This document shows, in pieces, positions 56,306 through 64,000 of a DNA stretch of 64,000 nucleotides. The stretch's first letter is position 1; each line of letters starts with the position of its first letter. The translations under genes and the position numbers were made by a program. The notes under the pieces were generated by a model. It saw only the letters and a list, made by a program, of their open reading frames with translations, was not told the DNA's origin and made no database searches. The DNA comes from Candidula unifasciata (lineage: Eukaryota > Mollusca > Gastropoda > Stylommatophora > Geomitridae), in contig CAJHNH020000703.1 in assembly GCA_905116865.2 (NCBI GenBank), forward strand, positions 1-64,000. Reading direction: 5' to 3'.

Positions 56306-57131
56306 TAGGGCTGTACCGAATAGTGAATTTTACTATTCGGCCGAATACGAATAGCTGGACCAACTATTCGGCCGAATACGAATACGAATAGTAAATCATC
56401 ATCATCAGGTGCTTTGCCGACCGGCCTTGGTGATTATACCTTACCACAATCGTCGATCTCCTGCAGCATGTATTAGTTCGTGTGCTGACACACCTCCATG
56501 CCACGCAACAAGACTATCAAGAATCTTCTCTCGTTGTCTTCCTCTATCCCTCCTTCCACAGATCTTTCCAGTGGTCACATGTTCCATTTTCCCTCATCTT
56601 ATAACATGGCCGAAAAATGAGGACTGTCTCCTTCTGATGTCTGTGAGTAGTTGTCTTTGGGCTCCCGCCTCTCTCAAAACCTCTTGGTTGCGTTTTTTTT
56701 TTTTTTTTTTTTTTTTTTTTCTGTCTAAAGTATTTTAAGCATTTTTCTGTAAAACCACATCTCTGAGGCCTCATGAAATTCACAGCCATATGTTAAAACT
56801 GGATGTATGTAGCAAGCAAAAAAGCATTAGCTTTAAAACACACACACACACATATTTTGTCAGCATTAAGGCAGCTTCTTGTCTCACTGAAGGAATTCCA
56901 CCTGCATTAAACAGACGTTCACTTGGTACGCTCGCACAAATTAACTCTTGACAGTATGAAACAAGGTGGGAAATCCTAATATGTTCATTTTCCACCAGTC
57001 CAGAAAAGGGTGTAAGGTAACCACTATTCGTATTCGGCGCGACCGCAACTATTCCGCCGAATACCGAATAGTTATTAGATCCACTATTCGGCCCCGAAGC
57101 GAATACGAAGCGAATATTCTGTACAGCCCTA
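56306..57131. mobile_element. TIR element with 'ATTCGGCCGAATA' sub-repeats, interrupted by a LINE end
   Basis: Perfect 11-bp terminal inverted repeats TAGGGCTGTAC (56306-56316) and GTACAGCCCTA (57121-57131). Just inside both ends are clusters of 'actattcggccgaatacgaata' type repeats in opposite orientation. The GGGCTGTAC end suggests a hAT-related non-autonomous element (inference). No clear target duplication. The middle (56400-56790) is a LINE fragment inserted into it. Confidence 0.65.
56400..56790 (-). mobile_element. LINE 3'-end fragment nested in the TIR element
   Basis: Minus-strand reading across shifts gives 'KMRENGTCDHWKDLWKEG', then 'RDRGRQRE' and 'LDSLVAWHGGVSAHELI' and a GATGAT tail at 56395-56406. 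These are LINE ORF2 terminal motifs, followed by the usual short tandem-repeat tail. Confidence 0.55.
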
Positions 57132-57504
57132 ATTGTTTGCGATTTTATTATTTGTTCCTTAGTAAATAAAACATTTAAGAAATATAATAGGTATAGAATA
57201 ACGATATTGTAAAGGAATCGACGCCAGGGGTGGTACTGTGTCATTATTAGTAAGAAAGAGGTAATGTATTTGCAGATTATGCTGCTTGTCTGTTTGAGAT
57301 TAACAGATTTTCTATTAACACATGAACCGATAATAATAATAACAAAAATACAACACTATACAATTCATACTACTAGTCAAAAATCAACACCACCCTATTG
57401 TTTTCGGTACACTTTTATAAAAGCGCATAGAATGATTAAAGAAAAAAAGAAAAGAAGGTAACAAAAGTGATCCCCCTAGTGGGATGTAATTTTTTTTTTT
57501 TTTT
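57132..57504. other. No recognised feature
   Basis: AT-rich spacer ending in a T run. Confidence 0.4.
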
Positions 57505-57700
57505 TTTTTTTAAGCCCCACCCTGGCTTTTGACAGGGTCCGCAATATAGCCCGATCATAAATATGGTCTAATGGCTGAGAGCGGTTTCCGGGACTTCTCC
57601 ACGGGTGATCTCTCATCCATATGGTGGCACTTTGTGTCATCGGGTATTTATCGCTTATGTGATGTCCTGGTGGGGGAGAAAGTCAGTCAGTCAAATAAAG
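57505..57700 (-). repeat. SINE family A copy 6
   Basis: 'aagccccaccctggctttt', 'gatcataaatatggtc', 'gtgtcatcgggtatttatcg' and a GTCAGTCA end match the family. Confidence 0.8.
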
Positions 57701-57899
57701 AAGATTTTAGTAGAAGTGGGTGATGTGCGTTCCTGTGACATTCCTCTATACACACAAAGCATAAAAATAACTTATCGATAACCATGTTGATACCGTCCAA
57801 TTTTGTTTTCGAAACCAAATTCACATTTTAAATCTGTTTTTTTTTTTTTTAAACTTCCGTACAACTAGACACTTCTTCTTCACCCAAAGGTTTTTTATG

Positions 57900-58262
57900 T
57901 GTACAATATAAACAGTTTGCAGGATGCTGATGGCATAGCCTTGATAGCAACAAGTCAGAAAGAACTACAGGAAATGATAGACATTGTGGTGATAGAAAGT
58001 GGAAGAATGGGCTTTAGTCTGAACAATGGGAAGACAGAAGTGATGGTGGTATCAAAGAAATGAATTATTCAAAAATGTGTAATATAAGTCAATGATGTAA
58101 TTTTGGGACGAGTACAGAAAATTAAGTATATGGGGACATGGATAATATCAGATTGAAAATTCATAACTGAGATAAGAAACCGAATAGGACAGGCAAAAAC
58201 TGCATTTTATAAAAAAAAGAACATCTTATGCAATAAATCTTTGTCATTGAGGGTTGGAAAAA
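57900..58262 (+). mobile_element. LINE reverse-transcriptase fragment
   Basis: Plus-strand reads 'DADGIALIATSQKELQEMID', then 'RMGFSLNNGKTEVMVVSKK' and a stop, then 'KIKYMGTWIISD' and 'IRNRIGQAKTAFYK'. This is the segment just after the catalytic Asp pair of a LINE RT. It is cut at 58262 by the (TTC)n tract. Confidence 0.6.
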
Positions 58263-59390
58263 AGAATTCTTCTTGTTCTTCTTTTTCTTCTTCTTCTTGT
58301 TCTTCTTCTTGTTCTTGTTCTTGTTCTTGTTCTTGTTCTTCTTCTTGTTCTTCTTCTTCTTCTTCTTCTTCTTCTTCTTGTTCTTCTTCTTCTTGTTCTT
58401 GTTCTTCTTTTTCTTCTTTTTCTTGTTCTTTTTCTTTTTGTTCTTCTTCTTCTTCTTCTTTTTCTTGTTCTTCTTCTTCTTCTTCTTCTTCTTCTTCTTC
58501 TTCTTCTTCTTCTTCTTCTTCTTCTTCTTCTTCTTCTTCTTCTTCTTCCTGTTCTTCTTATTCTTCTTCTTCTTTTTCTCGTTCGTGTTTTTCTTCTTCT
58601 TCTTCTTCTTTTTCTTCTTTTCTTCTTTCTTCTTTCTTCTCTTCTTCTTCTTCTTTCTTCTTCTTCTTCTTCTTCTTCTTCTTCTTCTTCTTCTTCTTCT
58701 TCTTCTTCTTCTTCTTCTTCTTCTTCTTCTTCTTCTTTTTCTTCTTCTTCTTCTTCTTCTTCTTCTTCTTCTTCTCTTCTTCTTCTTCTTCTTCTTCTTC
58801 TTCTGTTCTTCTTCTTCTTCTTCTTCTTTTTCTCGTTCGTGTTTTTCTTCTTCTTCTTCTTCTTCTTCTTCTTCTTCTTCTTCTTCTTCTTCTTCTTCTT
58901 CTTCTTCTTCTTCTTCTTCTTCTTCTTCTTCTTCTTCTCCTCCTTCTTCTTCTTCTTCTTTTTCTTCTTCTTCTTCTTCTTCTTCTTCTTCTTCTTCTTC
59001 TTCTTCTTCTTCTTCTTCTTCTTCTTCTTCTTCTTCTTCTTCTTCTTCTTCTTCTTCTTCTTCTTCTTCTTCTTCTTCTTCTTCTTCTTCTTTCTTCTTC
59101 TTCTCTCTTCTTCTTCTTCTTCTTCTTCTTCTTCTTCTTCTTTCTTTTTCTTGTTCTTCTTCTTGTTCTTGTTCTTCTTGTTTGTTGTTGTTCTTGTTTC
59201 TTGTTCTTGTTTCTTGTTCTTCTTCTTCTTCTTCTTCTTCTTCTTCTTCTTCTTCTTCTTCTTCTTCTTCTTCTTCTTCTTCTTCTTCTTCTTCTTCTTC
59301 TTCTTCTTCTTCTTCTTCTTCTTCTTCTTCTTCTTCTTCTTCTTCTCCTCCTTCTTCTTCTTCTTCTTCTTTTTATTCTTCTTTTTCTTC
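58263..59390 (-). repeat. (GAA)n/(TTC)n tract, about 1.1 kb
   Basis: TTC on the plus strand, i.e. GAA on the strand of the LINE end at 59391-59560. The left 300 bases are interspersed with TTG (GTTCTTGTTC). There are two copies of 'tttttctcgttcgtgttttt' (58574 and 58826), showing an internal duplication of about 252 bases. Confidence 0.98.
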
Positions 59391-59560
59391 AGCATTCCGA
59401 GCCCAAGTGTTTGCAGGTCTGTCTGGGCATTATCTCTCCATATTTTTCTTCGTCTGTCTCGTGGTCTGCGACCATTCATCTCCCTTGTGTATACAGTTTT
59501 AACTTTTCTGTCAACTGACATTCTTTTATTTTGCCCCAACTATTTCAATTCCCTGTTAAC
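59391..59560 (-). mobile_element. LINE ORF2 C-terminus whose 3' tail is the GAA tract
   Basis: Minus-strand reads 'GQNKRMSVDRKVKTVYTREM', 'NGRRPRDRRRKIWRDNAQTD' and 'LQTLGLGMLKKKK', then passes without a break into (GAA)n. Confidence 0.65.
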
Positions 59561-60105
59561 ACATAGTGCACAGCTGCACTACCTTTCCGCTTCAGGAATG
59601 GCAAGCTATTCTTTAGGAATCCCTTTGGAATTGTGTGGACTTGATGCGTCTACGCTATCCTGACAGCCTTGTTGCGTCTAAATGTCTGTTTCCATATCAA
59701 TACGCCACGAGTCAGTTTGGTATTCAATAAATGATGTTTTCACCTAAATTACTTTCTTTTATATCAGATTTTTTTTACTGCTTCACGCAAAGGTATTTCT
59801 AAGCAGCCCTGGACTTTAAAAGAATATATATATATATATGGTTGGTTAGTTAGTTTGTTGGGTAATCATTATGGCACTCCGGACATGTCCATAGGTGCTC
59901 AGATCCGATGGCTTAAAGTACCAGTTCTATGTTGATTAACAAGTCTTCTGGCGTGTCTGGTGTGCGTCTCGTTTTTTTGCTATGCCGATCTTAATTCCCA
60001 AGTCTGCCATTCTGGCGAGTGATGTGGATTTATCCTTCCCATTTCTCTGAGGGCATTAATATATATGTATATATATAAAAACATATATGTGTGTATGTGT
60101 GTGTG
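59561..60105. other. No recognised feature; short (AT)n
   Basis: (AT)n at 59823-59839 and near 60058-60076; the rest is unassigned. Confidence 0.4.
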
Positions 60106-60106
60106 T

Positions 60107-60297
60107 GTGTAGCGTTCCTGACGGAACCGGTCCTTTAAGAGAAGTTACCTTGACTGCCATGTCGACCCTGCCATGAGTGAGTACCAAGGTAAAAATCTTG
60201 GGAAGTAAAGGCGGCCGGCGTGACCATATTACCCACATAGTGCCTACTGGTCTATAAAAAATAGGTCTGGAGGCAGAGAAAGGGGTCATTTACGGTT
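60107..60297 (+). repeat. SINE family C copy, 5'-truncated
   Basis: 'catgtcgaccctgccatgagtg', 'gggaagtaaaggcggccggcgtg' and 'ctactggtctataaaa' match the family body. Confidence 0.65.
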
Positions 60298-60629
60298 TTT
60301 ACATAATATTACATTCTAAGGCGAAAATGATGGTAATTACAAAAACTTGGTGTTTACAGTTAACTTTTCTGGCGGATAGGTTGACATAAAAACGCCGAGG
60401 CTGATATGAAAATATTATTGAATAGTAAAAGAAATACAGACAGTGAGACAGACAAATAGACGTTAGAATTGACACGTAGATAGACAGACAGGATGCATGC
60501 ACAGGAATAAAGTAATGACCCAACAGTTGTACCATCAGGGTGTAGACTGAATGGCACACTGAAGAAAAGTATAGCAGCAACGACGAAAAAAAGAATAAGG
60601 GGAAGGAAGAAGAGGATGAGAAGGGGGAG

Positions 60630-60800
60630 GAGGAGGAGAAAGAAGAAGAAGAAGAAGAAGAAGAAGAAGAAGAAGAAGAAGAAGAAGAAGAAGAAGAAGA
60701 AGAAGAAGAAGAAGAAGAAGAAGAAGAAGAAGAAGAAGAAGAAGAAGAAAGAAGAAGAAGAACAACAACAACAACGACAACAACAACAAAAACAACAACA
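60630..60800 (+). repeat. (GAA)n then (CAA)n microsatellite
   Basis: GAA/AAG from 60638 to 60762, then CAACAA to 60800 and GATGAT patches to 60860, ending just downstream of the zinc-finger gene. Confidence 0.97.
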
Positions 60801-60898
60801 AAATGTTGATGATGAATATAATGATGATGAAAAGGACGACAACGACGACGATGATGAGAAAAAAAATTTTTTTTAAAAAAATTAAAAACAGGAGATTA

Positions 60899-62739
60899 TT
60901 AGTAAGTGTTAATATGTATGCTAGGAACTGGCCCTTCTTCGTCTTCCCGTTTCACATTTATATTTTTGTCATCGCAGTCATAATTGTTCTTTGTGTATGA
61001 GTTCACGTGAATATTGTCATGCAGAGAGTTTTTCAAACTTGACAATATCTGTAGTTTGTTCATGTAGTTTTCTGCCGATTCCACAGTGAACGCTGCAAAC
61101 TGTGATTTCTGATTTAGTGCTCCATCGATTATGAAGGATTTGTTGGCAGTTTCGTAACTGGGCAAAGCTGAAGTGACACCAGGCACTTGGTAGCACATAC
61201 TTTGAGCCTGTGAATTCAGAATGGCTCGTGACAAAAAAGATGCTGTACCAAGTTGAAGATTTTCTGTCGCTGTGCTACGTTTTCGAAGTACCTCAGTTGT
61301 CGGCTCCTTTTTGGTATGTACCTTCTGATGCCTCTCCAGGTTGCTTTTGTGACTGGTAGCATAGCCGCAAATTTCACAGAAGAAATCTTTCTGGCCGCTG
61401 TGAACAGTCAGGTGTCGTCGAAGCAAAGCTTTTCGGCAGAAGTTTCTGGAGCATATCTGGCATCTGTAGCCTCCTCGGTGAAATATAGAGTTGTGATCTC
61501 GAAGAGCAGCCTTGTTTTGGAAGCTGATGCCACAGCACTCCAAGCTCTTACTGCTGTCCTGATGCATGGTCATGATGTGTCGCTTGAGATTGTTCTTGCG
61601 GTCAGTCAGATACCTGCACTGAGGACACTTAAATGTCTTCTTGTCGTCAGCAATGCAAGCGTGTGCGCAGAGGGATACATATTGTTGGTGAGACCGTTTT
61701 GTTTTGGCGACTCAGCTTCAGAGTTAACCGTTGCGTTTTTTCTGAGTTCACTGCTGAAGCCAACTAGAGACGACGTATCGGTTCTTCTTTATTTCTTCTA
61801 GTGTTAGTAAGAATTTCTGCAGAAGTATATGCTTTTCTATTGTTTTCTATTTGAGACAAATCCTTCAATGTATTAATGTACTTTTTCATTTTACCTGTAC
61901 ATTTAGCCATTGTTGGATTTAGCGATTCCTGTCTTTTCTTAATAATATTTTGATTGCCTGGTGTCATGAAATGCTTTCGGTAATTATTCATGGCTTTGTG
62001 TTTTAATTTCTGAACATATGTTTGGTGCCTTTTCAATTCGCGAACTTTTGAATTCCTGCTGGATGTGTCGTATAATTTAAATGGAACCTGTAAGCAGTCC
62101 GATAAAGCTTCAGTAGAGTTGGTTCTGCTACTCTGCCAATGGAAATTGTTGTTCTTGAAGGAATCAGTTTGCCTAGACAAACGCAGATCTGATGCTTCAG
62201 TGGCATCTGCTCTCATATTGCGTGTTGTGCTGTTTTTCTTTGGGGTAAGATGATTCCCTGCGATTCAAAAACTGTATTTGTCCCCGAAGCGTTTCTTTGA
62301 ATATATTGTCCACATCAAGCTCTGATCTAGAATGATAATCTTGTAAAGTGGATAGGCAAGAAAAGAGGTAAGGTATGTTTGAATAAACGGCATTCGGTTG
62401 GGCAATGACACCATGTCTTATAAATGGGACTCTAACGTTGAAGCCATATGGGTTTATGTGATCTTCACAGTCGGCGGTCAAGGTTACTTGATGATCGGGG
62501 TAAAATGGGTTTAGAAAAGGCTGCATATTGGATATTCTGATTGCTTTCGGCTTCACAATCCCACTGTGAGCTCTGGTGCTATCGAAATAGTTTGAGGCAT
62601 GATTGCAGCGAAGATTCAACAGGGTATCCACAGATGTATGAGGACTAGAAAGTAGCGGATGCAGGTAACGCCCACAAAGCACACTAGACGGATGTCTATA
62701 CCATGGTGCCAGGAGTGGCGCATCCTCTGTAATCTCCAT
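60899..62739 (-). CDS. C2H2 zinc-finger protein, large terminal exon (frame broken three times)
   Basis: Probable nuclear DNA-binding regulator. The ATG at 62739 directly follows a good acceptor ('TTCTGTCTTATACCAACAG'), so a leader exon lies upstream. The N-terminal part ('MEITEDAPLLAPWYRHPSS' onward) is unrecognised. Near the C-terminus are four fingers. Finger 1 reads 'FKCPQCRYLTDRKNNLKRH'. Finger 2 is degenerate, with its Cys pair as 'ECCG'. Fingers 3 and 4 read 'YRCQICSRNFCRKALLRRH' and 'FFCEICGYATSHKSNLERH'. An acidic tail ends in PSIHINTY. The frame shifts at about 62200-62250, 61780-61805 and 61650-61690, each beside an A-rich run. Between breaks the protein looks coherent, so consensus indels are as likely as a pseudogene. 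Confidence 0.72.
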
Positions 62740-63170
62740 CTGTTGGTATAAGACAGAAACAAATGTATACAATTGATAGCATTTATCCAAAAACTGTTTA
62801 AAACCATTTGTGGTGTAATTTAGTGCAGACAGCCTAGAATACGACACCACAACATCTAGCATGAGAATGGAGGTGGAGGCGGTAACTGCAGCTCTCCTGT
62901 AGCTAGAGAACAAGATGCATACACATGTCGTTATGATAAAAGACTCTAAAGGCATGCTGAGAAAAGTGGAGACAGGGATGCTTCGAGCAGAGTGGCAAGC
63001 TTCACTAGGAAGGTCATGGGTAGTGAGCATACTTTGGATCTTTTCTCCAGGCTTTGTTGGCGTATTGTGTAATAAACAGGAGGGCAGATTGGACTGAATC
63101 TGCACCACTGGGTGGTGAAATGATACATGACAAGGCAGATGTGGTCAAGGCCCTTTGGAAACAAGCAACG
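62740..63170 (-). other. Intron or leader region of the zinc-finger gene
   Basis: The minus-strand frame remains open upstream to 63108, but the acceptor at 62740-62742 and the loss of protein character argue it is intronic. Confidence 0.45.
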
Positions 63171-63179
63171 GAATCAGTA

Positions 63180-63425
63180 GCGACACAAGATTATTATGGC
63201 CTAGAGAGAATGAGGCACCTGGGTGTAACCAGAGGGTCTGGCCGGCTCACTGCACTCAGAGGAAAGGCAAGACGAGCATAAAACTAGATTGTGACCGGTG
63301 CCATCAGTATTGGAACTCTGCATTAGCTGCGGAAGATGAGGACGGAACTCAACTCTCCACGTGGTAATTTCATTACAATCATGAGGATGGAGCACACATG
63401 GCAATGCCCAGAGTGCTGTGATGTC
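63180..63425 (+). repeat. Repeat family E copy
   Basis: 'gagagaatgaggcacctggg', 'ccagagggtctgg', 'ggtgccatcagtattggaact' and 'gccc.gagtgctgtgatgtcaatt' parallel 38750-38910. Confidence 0.4.
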
Positions 63426-63515
63426 AATTCTTGACTTAACTTGTTGTGTAATTATGCATGGGGCTGAAACTGAATTATTATTTAAAGTAAATTGCATGTC
63501 CTTTTCAGGACACCG

Positions 63516-63647
<132 letters not shown>

Positions 63648-63844
63648 TTATTGTTTAGTTTTTTCACAACTGCATACTCAGATGGTGTTCCCCACATAAC
63701 TGCATTACAGAGAACAACCCCCATGTACAAACTCCAAGCAGAAAAGACCAGCCTATTATACTCGCTCATGCAAGAAACAGTGAAAAAAAAGTCCTTTTCA
63801 TGATGCTAGATTTATTTTCCAATGAAAGAGTACTTATGATAGGG

Positions 63845-64000
63845 ACTTTCAAAAACACTGTTACTACTGTCTGACTTTCAAAAACACTGTTACTACTGTC
63901 TGACTTTCAAAAACGCTGTTACTACTGTCTGACTTTCAAAAACACTGTTACTACTGTCTGACTTTCAAAAACACTGTTACTACTGTCTGACTTTCAAAAA
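63845..64000 (+). repeat. 29-bp tandem repeat running off the window
   Basis: At least five nearly identical units of 29 bases ('gactttcaaaaacactg' plus 'ttactactgtct'), differing by one base in one unit. The array is cut by the window end. Confidence 0.97.

Noticed and set aside
58241..59663. 400-470-codon frames on both strands
   Set aside because: Trinucleotide repeat artefact over (TTC)n; the ends are LINE fragments.
62740..63108. Longer zinc-finger N-terminus starting at 63108
   Set aside because: A good 3' splice site sits right before the ATG at 62739, and the upstream frame overlaps interspersed repeat sequence.

Overview
The window is animal nuclear DNA. It has multi-exon genes with GT/AG introns, very dense microsatellites and many decayed non-LTR retrotransposons, tRNA-derived SINEs and DNA transposons. 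The receptor and UDP-glycosyltransferase types suggest a lophotrochozoan, and my best guess is a gastropod mollusc. That is an inference from sequence style and protein resemblance, not a database match. I support three protein-coding genes of the host.

Gene 1 (11475-13028, +) is a membrane-anchored UDP-glycosyltransferase with its whole coding region in one exon, placed just after a 3' splice site that implies an intron in the 5' leader. Gene 2 (19758-33023, -) is a rhodopsin-class peptide-type GPCR. I rebuilt it as five coding exons: N-terminus/TM1 start; TM1 end-TM2; TM3 start; TM3 end-TM4-ECL2; TM5-ICL3-TM6-TM7. It has two extraordinary features. The 5' splice site of coding exon 1 lies inside a 57-bp minisatellite, so about 14 tandem copies of the exon-end/donor follow each other. 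The third intracellular loop is several hundred residues long and contains a His/Asn-rich 43-residue higher-order repeat. Gene 3 (60899-62739, -) is a C2H2 zinc-finger protein whose large terminal exon is broken into four frames at A-rich runs.

Region by region: 1-11 kb is repeats (an interspersed element also present inverted at 46.7-47.1 kb, microsatellites, two hairpin-ended SINE copies, and a Tigger/pogo deletion derivative with TIRs and TA duplication). 11-13.2 kb is the glycosyltransferase. 13.5-19.5 kb is SINE and LINE fragments, a 33-G run and a CTGT satellite. 19.5-33 kb is the GPCR, with introns full of SINEs, LINE ends and (AT)n. 33-36 kb holds a LINE copy split by a solo LTR with a 5-bp target duplication and ending in about 490 bp of (GAA)n. 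36.9-37.9 kb is a 15-bp minisatellite and 40.6-41.35 kb a 74-bp one. 42.8-43.4 kb may be a Mutator-like transposase relic. 48.3-51.4 kb is a LINE reverse-transcriptase fragment, another repeat family and 1.35 kb of GAA-rich repeat. 52-60 kb is more LINE ends, a TIR element and 1.1 kb of (TTC)n. 60.9-62.7 kb is the zinc-finger gene. A 29-bp tandem array runs off the right edge.

The three genes show no functional link. The recurring themes are tandem amplification of coding or splice-site sequence within the GPCR, and long GAA/TTC tracts that start exactly where LINE 3' ends stop.
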